NCBI RefSeq assembly: GCF_900149695.1
Contig: NZ_LT703003.1
Coordinates: 124,001-188,000, forward strand
Direction of reading: 5' to 3'
DNA: 64,000 nt
From: Anderseniella sp. Alg231-50
Lineage (GTDB): Bacteria > Pseudomonadota > Alphaproteobacteria > Rhizobiales > Aestuariivirgaceae
Of the stretch, positions 17,442 to 26,138 are shown in pieces; the stretch's first letter is position 1; each line of letters begins with the position of its first letter. The notes below the pieces were generated by a model that searched no databases, had not been told where the DNA came from, and worked only from the letters and a program-made list of their open reading frames with translations. Position numbers and translations under genes: made by a program.

Positions 17442-17471
17442 GGAACCTCAGGCTTGCAAACCTCCGGTCCC
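17442..17471 (-). promoter_or_regulatory. Imperfect inverted repeat upstream of the ECF operon
   Basis: The + strand holds GGAACCTCAGG (17442-17452) and CCTCCGGTCCC (17461-17471), matching at 8 of 11 positions as inverted arms. It lies 34 bp upstream of the EF-hand start. An ECF-type -35 (GGAAC-like) could sit here, but no matching -10 was clear. Confidence 0.3.
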
Positions 17472-17547
17472 ACGGAGTGAGTTGGCCAACGCACATGAAC
17501 AAGACGAGAACACCGGAAGTAATCCGTCGCTCGGCCCGAAAAAAATT

Positions 17548-20463
17548 CTACAGATCTTGCGGGACGCCTATCAAGCGGTCGAAAATCGCAGAAACCTGCC
17601 GGTTTGCGTCAATCAACATGGCCTCCATGGTTGCAACATCCGGCGCCGCACTTGCCCGCAGCAATAGTTCGATGAGGCCGGATGGTGTGCTTTCCAGCTC
17701 AAACCTGCCGGTAGAACACAGACGCAGCATATGGGTCAGGCCCTGATACAGTGTCGCTGCTGCAACCAGCGCATCATGGTCTGCGGCTGCCAGATGACCG
17801 GCATCACGCAAGGCATGAAGGGCAGCAATCGTATTGCGTTGCAGCACATCCGGCGTTTCGTGAGCATGGATCAATTGCAGTGCCTGGGCGATGAACTCAA
17901 CCTCGACCAGACCACCACGGACATGCTTGATGTCCCAGTGGCTGGCAGTGTCGGCGCCCTGCAGCATTCGCTGCCGCATGTCCTTCACATCAACCAGGGT
18001 CTGCTCCCGGTCACGGCTGGCGCACAGCACCGTTCGGACAGTTTTTTCCACACGCTGCTGCAGACCTGTGTCGCCGGCCACGACACGCGCCCGGGTCAGC
18101 GCCAGCTTTTCCCAGGTCCAGGCCTGGGTTGCCTGATAGTTTTCAAACGACTCGATATGACTGGCAACCGGCCCCTTGTTGCCGGACGGCCGCAACCGCA
18201 TGTCCACTTCATAGAGATCGCCTTCATCGGTCTGGGACGTCAGCGAGGTTGTAAAGCGCCGCGTCAGCCGGGAGAAATACTGTGATGCCGGCAGCGGCCG
18301 GTCGCCGTCGGAGGCATCGACGTCGTCGGGAAAATCATACAGCATGATCAAATCCAGGTCAGATGCCGCCGTCATTTCGCAGCCACCCAGCTTGCCCAGG
18401 GCAACAACAACCATTGCACCGTCCTGAATATGCCCGTGCCGCAAACTCACATCGGCGGTAGTGACCTGGAGCATATGGGCGGTCACAGCATCCGCGAGTT
18501 TTGAATAAGCGAGGCCAGCCTGCTCCGCACTGACCGTTTCAGACAAAATACGCATGCCTATGCGAAGCAACAATTCATGGGCGGTGACGCGCGTGGTGCT
18601 CAAAACCTCCTCGTAGGTGGCGTCTGCCGTGCGCAAGGCGGCGAAGCAATCAGCCAATTCGACCTCATCGGGCATGGCGCCGAAAAATCCCGGATCCAGC
18701 ACCGCTTCAAGCTGGCGCGGGCGGCGTGACAGGCTTTGCGCCAGACGCGGTGCGGATCCCAACACCGTCGTCATCAGCTCGAGCAGGAAGGGGTTGGCCT
18801 TGAACATCGAAAACAGCTGAACACCAGCCGGCAGTCCGGCAACGAACCGGTCGAAGGCGATAAGCGCCTGATCCGGCTGGCCGGACCGTGACAGGGCCAT
18901 CAGCAAAGCCGGCATCAGTTCGGTGAGCAGTTCGCGCGCGGTGGAGGATCGCATTGCCGGGTAGCGCCCGAAGTGCCAGCCGCGAATGGTGGCGGATACT
19001 TCAGAGGCCTGCGCAAATCCCATACCGGCAAGCGTGTTAAGGGTTTCAGGATCATCGTCGCCGCCGGTAAACACCAGGCTGCCCAGCTCACTGCCGAGTT
19101 CAGGCGCGTCCTCGAACAGGCCGGCATAGTGCCCCTGCACTGTCTTGAAGGTGTCAGTAAGCCGTTCAGCCAGCACAACCGGGTCGTCATACCCGCAAAA
19201 CCGGGCAAACCCGGCAAATGCCTCGTCGGTTGCCGGCAAGATCTGGGTCTGCTCGTCGGCGACCATCTGCAACCGGTGTTCGATGGTGCGCAAGAACACA
19301 TATGCCTCATTGAGCTCATCACTGGCTACCTGCTCTATCCAGCCGGCCTGCACCAGCTTGTCCAGCATGACCTGGGTGCGGTTGTCCCTGAGTTCCGGGT
19401 TCTTGCCGCCTGCGATTAACTGCTGGGTCTGCACGAAAAACTCGATCTCGCGAATACCGCCGCGTCCCAGCTTGATGTTATGGCCCAGTACCACGATGGA
19501 ATCATAACCCTTGTGGGCATGCATCTGCCGTTTCAGCGACTGGACGTCGGCGATGGCGGCAAAGTCCAGGTACTTGCGCCAGACAAACGGCGTCAGGCTT
19601 TTGAGAAACGCCGCGCCCAGTTCCAGGTCACCTGCCACTGCCCGCGCCTTGATCATGGCGGCCCGTTCCCAGTTCTGACCCATCGATGCATAGTAGTTTT
19701 CAGCCGCACCGATGGCGATGGCGATCTGGGTTGCCCGCGGGTCCGGACGCAGCCGCAGATCGATGCGGAACACATAGCCGTCCTCGGTACGGTCCTGCAG
19801 CACGCTGGCCAGTGTCCGGGTTATGCGAACATAGACCTGTGCAGCATTATCTCTTTGTTCCAAAGGTATTTTTTCAGGATCATAGAGCACGATCAGATCA
19901 ATGTCAGACGAGTAATTCAGTTCGCCCGCGCCGTGCTTTCCCATGGCCAGAACCGTATATCCGTCTGATGGGGCCTGGCCGTTTTCGGGCGTCAGCTTGC
20001 CGGCTTCCACGGCCTCGTCCAGTAACCAGTTCACCGCGCCTGCCACCGCCACATCGGCAAACCGGGTCAGAGCATCCGTGACCTGTTCGCAGGACCAGCA
20101 CCCGGCAATATCCGCCAGCGCAACCAGCAGCGCGACATGGTTTCTCGCGACACGCAGATGCCGCATCAGATCGGCTTGCGACGGCGCAGCCGTCGTCTCC
20201 GCCTCAAGGCGTGTGCAAAGAGTAGCGAACACCTGATCCGGTGGCGTGGCCAGCGCCTCGACCGCGAACTCCGGATAACGCCGCACCAGCCCGGACAGAA
20301 ACGGAGACCCGGCGGCTATGTGAGCCAGGAGTGCTCGAACGGCCGGGGAGGTCTCGCACAAGGGCTGCAGCACGCCTGCATGCTCCAAGATTGCGGCACG
20401 CAACTCCTGTTCATCAGGTTGCGCAGGCAACGTTACTTGTGCTTCAGCCAAAGCCTTGTTCAT
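17548..20463 (-). CDS. glnE: Bifunctional glutamine synthetase adenylyltransferase/deadenylase
   Basis: This 971-residue protein is full length for GlnE. The N-terminal nucleotidyltransferase domain has GKHGAGELNYSSDIDLIVLY (the G-S-x-D-x-D site, deadenylylation half). The C-terminal domain has LGGCEMTAASDLDLIMLYDF (adenylylation half). The regulatory linker lies between them. GlnE adds and removes AMP on glutamine synthetase in response to PII and glutamine. I placed the start at the ATG 20463 because the longer frame begins with TTG and adds eight residues without a ribosome site. In rhizobia it lies near degP and a two-component pair, as here. Transcription runs away from the HK gene 81 bp upstream on the same strand. 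Confidence 0.97.
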   Translation of the reverse strand: MNKALAEAQVTLPAQPDEQELRAAILEHAGVLQPLCETSPAVRALLAHIAAGSPFLSGLVRRYPEFAVEALATPPDQVFATLCTRLEAETTAAPSQADLMRHLRVARNHVALLVALADIAGCWSCEQVTDALTRFADVAVAGAVNWLLDEAVEAGKLTPENGQAPSDGYTVLAMGKHGAGELNYSSDIDLIVLYDPEKIPLEQRDNAAQVYVRITRTLASVLQDRTEDGYVFRIDLRLRPDPRATQIAIAIGAAENYYASMGQNWERAAMIKARAVAGDLELGAAFLKSLTPFVWRKYLDFAAIADVQSLKRQMHAHKGYDSIVVLGHNIKLGRGGIREIEFFVQTQQLIAGGKNPELRDNRTQVMLDKLVQAGWIEQVASDELNEAYVFLRTIEHRLQMVADEQTQILPATDEAFAGFARFCGYDDPVVLAERLTDTFKTVQGHYAGLFEDAPELGSELGSLVFTGGDDDPETLNTLAGMGFAQASEVSATIRGWHFGRYPAMRSSTARELLTELMPALLMALSRSGQPDQALIAFDRFVAGLPAGVQLFSMFKANPFLLELMTTVLGSAPRLAQSLSRRPRQLEAVLDPGFFGAMPDEVELADCFAALRTADATYEEVLSTTRVTAHELLLRIGMRILSETVSAEQAGLAYSKLADAVTAHMLQVTTADVSLRHGHIQDGAMVVVALGKLGGCEMTAASDLDLIMLYDFPDDVDASDGDRPLPASQYFSRLTRRFTTSLTSQTDEGDLYEVDMRLRPSGNKGPVASHIESFENYQATQAWTWEKLALTRARVVAGDTGLQQRVEKTVRTVLCASRDREQTLVDVKDMRQRMLQGADTASHWDIKHVRGGLVEVEFIAQALQLIHAHETPDVLQRNTIAALHALRDAGHLAAADHDALVAAATLYQGLTHMLRLCSTGRFELESTPSGLIELLLRASAAPDVATMEAMLIDANRQVSAIFDRLIGVPQDL

Positions 20464-20544
20464 GGATACCAACCGCAAAACAACCAAATCAATGCTCTGA
20501 ACCTAACCTCTGGAACGGGATTAGCAAAAGTGTTGTGCTGTGTT

Positions 20545-21951
20545 TTATGCCCGGATCGGAAAATGCAGCCTGGCGGTGAGCCCGGGATCAGCCCCTTCGA
20601 TTTCGAAATCGCCTCCGTGCAGTTTCATGACACTGTCAACCAGTGCCAGGCCCAGCCCACTTCCCGGTTCACTGCGGCTTTTGTCCAACCTGACAAAGCG
20701 GCCCTTGACCCGCTCCCTGTCGGTTGCATCCACACCGGGCCCGGTGTCACTGACACAGACGGTCCAGCCGTCGCCTTTCGAGCGGGCAATCTGCAATTGT
20801 ATGGCCGGGACCCCGGTTTTTGCATCGCGGCCATACTTGATCGCATTGTCGAGCAGGTTTGTCATTGCCTGGGCCACAAGCTGCCGGTCGGCCCTGACCA
20901 GCGCAGTTTCCGGCGCCTCCAGAACCAGCGTGCCGCCGGCGTCTTCCGCAATGGGACCATAAAGCTCCACCAGATCATCCAGCAACGCCACAAGATCGGT
21001 ATCCTGGAACCCTTCGCGCATCTGGCCAGCCTCGGCACGTGCGATGGACAGCAAGGCGTTGAATGTGGTGAGCAGGCCGTCTGCTTCTGCGATATTGGCT
21101 TCCAGCGCGGCCTTGTGATCTTCTGCCGAGCTCGAGCGCAATGCATCTTCCGCGCGCGCGCGCAGCCGCGTCAGCGGCGTGCGCAAGTCATGAGCGACAT
21201 TGGAAGACACCTCCTTCATGCCGGTCATCAGGCGATTGATCTGGTCCAGCATGTCATTGAGGCTTTCCGACAGGCGGTCGATTTCGTCACCGGTGCCGGA
21301 TACCGGCATGCGCTCACCCAGATCACCGGCCATGATGGCGCGACTTGCGCCATTGATCTCGTCGACCCGGCGCAGGAAGTTTCGACTCATCAGCAGGCCG
21401 CCGCCAACACCGAGCACCAATGTCAGGCCCAGTGCCCAGAACAGAGATGTCCTGATGATGCGGTTGAACTGGCGGCGTTCCTCCACATCCCGGCCGACCA
21501 CAAGCTGAAAACCGCCTTCCAGGCGAATGAAAAACGCCCGTGCCGTGTGGTCAACCAACCCGCGACCGGTTTCATAGGGGAACTTGAAATCTATGGTGCC
21601 GCGTTCACCCACCGCTTCGACGGGCAGAGATTGCAGGTTGCCGGCAAGCCTGCGTCCCACGGCATTGGTCAGGATGTAAACCGCCCCGTCAGCTTCCGCG
21701 CTGCGCGCCTTGATGATTTCAAGCAATCCGCGGGGCCCGCGAATTCTGTACTGCTCGGCCAGGCCCTGCACTTCCGCCTCGACCGTGTCTTCGGTCTGGC
21801 GTTCCAGCAAAATAGCGGTGTTCCAGTAAATGTAAGCGAGAATCGCCCCCACCGAAATGGCAAACACAGTCAGATAGACAGTCGCCAGCCGGAAGGTGGA
21901 CGTTTGCAGGAGTTTAAGAGCGGCCCGCACGAATACTGTATCCGGCGCCAC
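20545..21951 (-). CDS. Sensor histidine kinase (OmpR-type partner)
   Basis: The protein has 468 residues with membrane segments at about 22-43 and 165-187 flanking a periplasmic domain. HAMP follows at about 188-240 (LRRVDEINGASRAIMAGDLG). HisKA has SSNVAHDLRTPLTRLRARAE with the phosphorylatable histidine. HATPase_c has NLLDNAIKYG, VSDTGPGV and SGLGLALVDSV. Its start overlaps the response regulator gene by 38 bp, so they form an operon. A GTG at 21933 is a possible alternative start. The place downstream of degP on the same strand agrees with a conserved rhizobial order, but the signal is unknown; periplasmic stress is likely. Confidence 0.92.
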   Translation of the reverse strand: MAPDTVFVRAALKLLQTSTFRLATVYLTVFAISVGAILAYIYWNTAILLERQTEDTVEAEVQGLAEQYRIRGPRGLLEIIKARSAEADGAVYILTNAVGRRLAGNLQSLPVEAVGERGTIDFKFPYETGRGLVDHTARAFFIRLEGGFQLVVGRDVEERRQFNRIIRTSLFWALGLTLVLGVGGGLLMSRNFLRRVDEINGASRAIMAGDLGERMPVSGTGDEIDRLSESLNDMLDQINRLMTGMKEVSSNVAHDLRTPLTRLRARAEDALRSSSAEDHKAALEANIAEADGLLTTFNALLSIARAEAGQMREGFQDTDLVALLDDLVELYGPIAEDAGGTLVLEAPETALVRADRQLVAQAMTNLLDNAIKYGRDAKTGVPAIQLQIARSKGDGWTVCVSDTGPGVDATDRERVKGRFVRLDKSRSEPGSGLGLALVDSVMKLHGGDFEIEGADPGLTARLHFPIRA

Positions 21952-22594
21952 GAACTGTGTGCAGTAGCGGTTCGCCGAATTCCTTGTCTACCTTGGCCCG
22001 CAATCTGGAAATGTGGACGTCAATCACATTGGTCTGCGGATCAAAATGATAGTTCCACACGTTTTCCAGCAGCATGGTGCGGGTCACCACACTGCCGGCA
22101 TTGCGCATCAGGTACTCCAGCAGCTTGAATTCCCGCGGTTGCAGCAGAATGTCCTCGCCTGCCCGGGTTGCCGTGCGGGCCAGCAGGTCAATTTCAAGGT
22201 CTGCGACCTTCAGTTTGGTTGTGTGCGGGGTTGCGTCCTGGCGCCGCCGCAAGGTTTCCACACGCGCCAGCAGTTCCGTGAATGCATATGGTTTTGCCAG
22301 ATAATCATCACCACCGGCCCGCAAGCCCAGCACCTTGTCGTCCACTTCGCCGAGCGCCGACAATATCAGCACCGGCGTGCTGACGTCTTCGCCGCGCAGT
22401 GTCTTGACCACTTCCAGGCCATCCATGCCCGGCAGCATCCGGTCCATGATAATCACATCATGGGTCTGTTCCCGGGCCAGCGCCAGGCCATCGGTTCCGT
22501 TGGCCGCAAGATCAACCACGTGACCTTCCTCGACCAGGCCTTTTTCAAGCCAGCTGGCTGCTTCGCGGTCATCTTCTACGACAAGAATTTTCAT
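21914..22594 (-). CDS. OmpR/PhoB-family response regulator
   Basis: The protein has 226 residues. The receiver domain (1-115) has the acidic pair in VVEDD, the phospho-acceptor in DVIIMDRMLPGMDG and the lysine in DDYLAKPYAF. The winged-helix domain (about 125-222) has REFKLLEYLMRNAG, then NVIDVHISRLRAKVD and TVRGAGYSIR. I chose the ATG at 22594; a GTG five codons upstream is the alternative. Two tandem-repeat boxes lie at 22658-22674 and 22731-22747 upstream, so it may control its own operon (inference). degP lies upstream, transcribed in the same direction. Confidence 0.95.
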   Translation of the reverse strand: MKILVVEDDREAASWLEKGLVEEGHVVDLAANGTDGLALAREQTHDVIIMDRMLPGMDGLEVVKTLRGEDVSTPVLILSALGEVDDKVLGLRAGGDDYLAKPYAFTELLARVETLRRRQDATPHTTKLKVADLEIDLLARTATRAGEDILLQPREFKLLEYLMRNAGSVVTRTMLLENVWNYHFDPQTNVIDVHISRLRAKVDKEFGEPLLHTVRGAGYSIRAGRS

Positions 22595-22657
22595 GCAATT
22601 TGAGTCCACAACCTGATCACCCGTTGTTGGTGCCTATTTTACGAGGAAAATGCAAGT

Positions 22658-22747
22658 GTGCCTCCGTACACCTCGTGTTTCAGAAGACCGTTGGCAGGGG
22701 GGGCGGGAGGTCTACCCGAAACAGCATTGTGAGGCACACGGAGGCAC
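22658..22747. promoter_or_regulatory. Two inverted tandem-repeat boxes upstream of the response regulator
   Basis: On the + strand, GAGGCAC-ACG-GAGGCAC occupies 22731-22747. On the - strand, GAGGTGT-ACG-GAGGCAC occupies 22674-22658. Each is a direct repeat with 10-bp period, the usual form of OmpR-family sites, and the two boxes are inverted 56 bp apart. They fall in the 211-bp gap between degP and the regulator gene. Confidence 0.5.
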
Positions 22748-22805
22748 GATGGCGGCGTTGGTACAGAGGGGGCAGAGGTCACGCCGCCGTTCTTCCTATA
22801 TAGTA

Positions 22806-24311
22806 TCAGCCTTTTGCAATTTTAAGTGCAACAAAACGCTGTCCACGATCATTTTTTACCAGCAACAGCACTGGGGACTTGCCGGACTTGGCGGAAGACT
22901 GGCGAATTGCAGCCACTGCGGCCTCCGGTTGATCAACAAATGCTCCGTCGACTTCAAGGATCACATCGCCGCGACGAATGCCCTGTTCGGCAGCCGGTGA
23001 ACCTGGCATGACGTCCGCAACGACGACACCATCACCGTCTTCTGCCGGCGCCAGCGCGAGACCAAGCTTCTCATCTGCAGCGGGCCCACTGTCATGTCCG
23101 GGGTTGAGAGATGCCTGTTTTTCTCCCGGCATTTCGCCAATCGACACCTTGATATCACGCTGTTTTCCATCGCGAAAAACGGTCATGTCCACAGCTGTTC
23201 CGGGCTTGAGCCTGGCAACGGCACGTGACAACTCCTTGGGACCCTTTATGTCTGCGCCGTTCACTTTCAAGATTGTGTCGCCGGTGCGCAGGCCCGACTT
23301 TTCAGCCGGTGATCCGTCGGTTACCGCAGCGACCAATGTGCCTGACGGCTTGTCCAGGCCGATGCTGGATGCAATATCTTCCGACACCTTCTGGATCTGA
23401 ACGCCGAGCCAGCCGCGTGTTACGTTACCGTCGTCCTGCAGATCGGCAATAATGTCTTCCGCAGTTGATGCCGGAATGGCAAATCCTATGCCGACGCTGC
23501 CGCCTGACGGTGAGAAGATGGCAGTGTTGACGCCAACGACCTCACCTTTCAGGTTGAATGCCGGACCGCCGGAATTACCGCGATTGATCGGTGCATCGAT
23601 CTGCAGGAAGTTGTCATAGGGCCCGGCGCCGATATCGCGCCCGGCGGCCGAAATAATACCGGTCGTAACCGTACCACCAAGGCCGAACGGGTTGCCGACT
23701 GCAACCACCCAGTCACCGACGCGCGGCTTTTCAGAGGCAAACTTTACCGGGGTGAACTTGTCTCCGCTGTCGATTTTTAACAGGGCAAGATCGGTCTTTG
23801 GATCGGTTCCGATCACCTTTGCGTCCAGTTCGCGGCCATCTGCGAATTTCACCGTAACTTCACTGGCGCCCTTGATCACGTGATTGTTGGTGACCGCGAA
23901 ACCGTCCTCGGAAATGATGAAACCGGAGCCTTGCGAGGTGCCGTTGCGACGATGCGGCTGGGGCATTGCTCCGCCGTTGCGGCCGGGCTGATTGCGGAAA
24001 AACCGCTCAAACGGCGAACCCTGCGGGAAGCCGAACTGGAATTGCCGGCGCTGGCCGCGCGCACCATCTTCGCCGCGAGAAGCAGCAGGAGTATACTTGC
24101 TCTGCACCGACACAACCGACGGCATCACGTTTTCCACCAGGTCGGCAAAACCCGATGCCGGCGCGGTATTGAGGGAAATCTGGGTTTTCGTTGCTTGCGT
24201 ACCGGCATGGCTGATCGTACCGGTCAGGGCGGTTGCGCCGAGCAAGCCGGCAATCATCACGGCGTAGACAGCCTTGCGGTTCATGGAACCAGGTTTTGAG
24301 TGAGTAGGCAT
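22806..24311 (-). CDS. degP: Periplasmic serine protease/chaperone DegP (Do family)
   Basis: The protein has 501 residues with an N-terminal signal segment (AVMIAGLLGATALTG). The protease domain shows the triad: His in VTNNHVIKG, Asp in DPKTDLALLKI and Ser in RGNSGGPAFN. Two PDZ domains follow (about 290-380 and 400-495), the second ending LLLVKNDRGQRFVALKI. It degrades or refolds damaged envelope proteins. GGAGAG precedes the ATG at 24311 by 9 bases; an internal ATG at 24284 is a second possible start. It lies between the ccm genes and the two-component operon, matching the rhizobial cycHJKL-degP order except for one inserted gene. Confidence 0.95.
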   Translation of the reverse strand: MPTHSKPGSMNRKAVYAVMIAGLLGATALTGTISHAGTQATKTQISLNTAPASGFADLVENVMPSVVSVQSKYTPAASRGEDGARGQRRQFQFGFPQGSPFERFFRNQPGRNGGAMPQPHRRNGTSQGSGFIISEDGFAVTNNHVIKGASEVTVKFADGRELDAKVIGTDPKTDLALLKIDSGDKFTPVKFASEKPRVGDWVVAVGNPFGLGGTVTTGIISAAGRDIGAGPYDNFLQIDAPINRGNSGGPAFNLKGEVVGVNTAIFSPSGGSVGIGFAIPASTAEDIIADLQDDGNVTRGWLGVQIQKVSEDIASSIGLDKPSGTLVAAVTDGSPAEKSGLRTGDTILKVNGADIKGPKELSRAVARLKPGTAVDMTVFRDGKQRDIKVSIGEMPGEKQASLNPGHDSGPAADEKLGLALAPAEDGDGVVVADVMPGSPAAEQGIRRGDVILEVDGAFVDQPEAAVAAIRQSSAKSGKSPVLLLVKNDRGQRFVALKIAKG

Positions 24312-24424
24312 TTAGGTAAACTCTCCGTTGCAGGGATTCAGAGGAATCTGATGCATGGAGGTTTAGTGGATGTCACATTACACGACCGTGTCCGGCAGGT
24401 TAAAACACGTTAATGTAGCAAAAC

Positions 24425-25645
24425 TCACTCGATAACCTTGGTCACCACTGCAGCTTCGGCCTCAAGCGTGCGGTGAACCGGGCATTTACCGGCGATTTCT
24501 TCCAGTTTACCGCGCAGTTCAGGCGAAACCTCGCCATCTACTGATATCGTGCGCTCGAACCGGTCAATCTTGCCGGTTTTGCCTTCACCACAGTCCTTGC
24601 AGTCATCCGCGTGAACCTTGCCGTGCGAAACATCGACCGTCACACGGCCCAATTCCAGCTTCTTGAAGTCCGCATACATGCGCAGCGTCATGGAGGTACA
24701 GGTACCCAGCGCAATCGACAGATAGTCGTAGGGCGACGGTCCGGTACCGTCACCGCCCACCGAGGACGGCTCATCCGCCAGCAGGTGATGGTCATCGACC
24801 AGCACATCCTGCTGGAACTTGCCCTGGCGCGTCTCGCGCACCCTGACCACGCCTGCCGGTGCCGACTTGGGCCGTTCAACAGATGGCAGAAACCGGTTGG
24901 CCCACCCGGCCAGCACATCAGCCACGAACACGGCGTCCTGGCGGCGCGACAGCAAATGGTCGGCGCCGTCCAGCGAGACAAAGCTCTTCGGGTGCCTGGC
25001 GGCAGAGAAAATGGCCGACGCGTTTTCGATACCAACCGTCTGGTCAAGCGGGGCGTGAAACACGATCAAAGCCGGCTTCAGCGCCGCAATGCGGTCTTTC
25101 AGGCTGGTGCCGCGCACGTCATCCAAAAATTGCTTCTTGATGGTGAACTCGCGGCCTGCCAGGGATACGGTAGCCTCGCCGTCGGCCTCAATCGTGTCCA
25201 GACTGGCCTGGAAATTATGCACCACATGATCCGCATCGGCAGGTGCGCCAATAGTGGCCACCGCTTTCAGCTCCGCAATGTGACCGGCGCCGGCCAGCAC
25301 CGCCGCACCACCCAGGCTGTGGCCGATCAGCAATTCAGGCGCTGCATGGTTGTCACGCAACCAGTCAGCGGCGGCTATCAGGTCAGCCACGTTCGACGAG
25401 AAGTTCGTGTTGGCAAATTCGCCCTCACTGGCCCCGAGGCCGGTAAAGTCGAACCGCAAGGTGGCGACGCCGTGAGATGCCAGGGCCGAAGCTATCCGGC
25501 TGGCCGCAAACACATCCTTTGAACATGTGAAACAGTGTGCAAACAGCGCATAGCCGCGCACGGTACCGCTCGGCGCGTCCAGCCGGGCTGCAAGCTTGCC
25601 GCCTTGCGAACCCGGAAATTCGATCCGCGTGGACTTGATTGCCAT
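24425..25645 (-). CDS. Alpha/beta hydrolase fused to OsmC-like peroxidase domain
   Basis: The 406-residue protein joins two domains. Residues 1-255 are an alpha/beta hydrolase with nucleophile S110 in LLIGHSLGGAA, an aspartate in FHAPLDQTVG and a histidine in LDGADHLLS. Residues about 265-406 are OsmC-like with a first cysteine in ALGTCTSMTLRMYA and a second in AGKCPVHRTLE, the usual peroxidatic pair. OsmC/Ohr enzymes reduce organic hydroperoxides. Such bifunctional fusions are a known family of unclear substrate. A Cys-rich patch DDCKDCGEGK is extra. The ATG at 25645 follows GGGAG; the longer frame adds 31 unconvincing residues. It sits between degP and ccmH. Confidence 0.88.
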   Translation of the reverse strand: MAIKSTRIEFPGSQGGKLAARLDAPSGTVRGYALFAHCFTCSKDVFAASRIASALASHGVATLRFDFTGLGASEGEFANTNFSSNVADLIAAADWLRDNHAAPELLIGHSLGGAAVLAGAGHIAELKAVATIGAPADADHVVHNFQASLDTIEADGEATVSLAGREFTIKKQFLDDVRGTSLKDRIAALKPALIVFHAPLDQTVGIENASAIFSAARHPKSFVSLDGADHLLSRRQDAVFVADVLAGWANRFLPSVERPKSAPAGVVRVRETRQGKFQQDVLVDDHHLLADEPSSVGGDGTGPSPYDYLSIALGTCTSMTLRMYADFKKLELGRVTVDVSHGKVHADDCKDCGEGKTGKIDRFERTISVDGEVSPELRGKLEEIAGKCPVHRTLEAEAAVVTKVIE

Positions 25646-25661
25646 CCCGCTACTCCCTTGA

Positions 25662-26132
25662 TTATTGAGTCTTGTCCCTGAGAATGTCATCCAGACGGGC
25701 CTGCTCGTCGGCAGACAGGGCCTGTTCCGGCACAGCAAGGCCAGAGCCCTTGCGCCTGCGCATGAAGATTACCAGTGATCCGATCAGCAGGATTGCAAAC
25801 GGGCCACCCCACAACAACAGCGTGCGCGAGTTGACGCGCGGTTTCAAAAGCACGAACTCACCATATCTCGATACAAGGTAGTCAACCACCTGCGCATTGC
25901 TCTCGCCCTGGACCAGGCGTTCACGGATCAGCACCCGCAAATCCTTGGCCAGAGGTGCATCGCTGTCGTCAATGGACTGGTTCTGGCAAACCAGGCAGCG
26001 CATCTGCGCCGACAGTACGCGCGCGCGCGCCTCAAGTTCCGGATCACTCAACACTTCGTCCGGTTGCACCGCGAACGCGGCAGGCAGCGTGGTCAGCACG
26101 AAAACAAGAGCAAGGGCCAGGCGACGCAGCAT
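25662..26132 (-). CDS. ccmH: Cytochrome c maturation protein CcmH (CycL)
   Basis: The 156-residue protein has a signal sequence, the redox motif LRCLVCQNQ-like segment ([14 protein letters not shown]) with the two cysteines, and one C-terminal membrane segment (about 105-125, [19 protein letters not shown]). CcmH/CycL keeps apocytochrome cysteines reduced for haem attachment in the periplasm. It is the last gene of ccmIEFH and starts 6 bp after ccmF ends. Confidence 0.95.
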   Translation of the reverse strand: MLRRLALALVFVLTTLPAAFAVQPDEVLSDPELEARARVLSAQMRCLVCQNQSIDDSDAPLAKDLRVLIRERLVQGESNAQVVDYLVSRYGEFVLLKPRVNSRTLLLWGGPFAILLIGSLVIFMRRRKGSGLAVPEQALSADEQARLDDILRDKTQ

Positions 26133-26138
26133 TTTATG

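Noticed and set aside
20137-22128. 663-codon plus-strand open frame
   Set aside because: It covers glnE and the sensor kinase on the other strand. The real genes there have clear catalytic motifs, and this frame has none.
22600-23000. Small plus-strand frames between the response regulator and degP
   Set aside because: They overlap the degP 3' end and the tandem-repeat boxes, and the translations show no domain.
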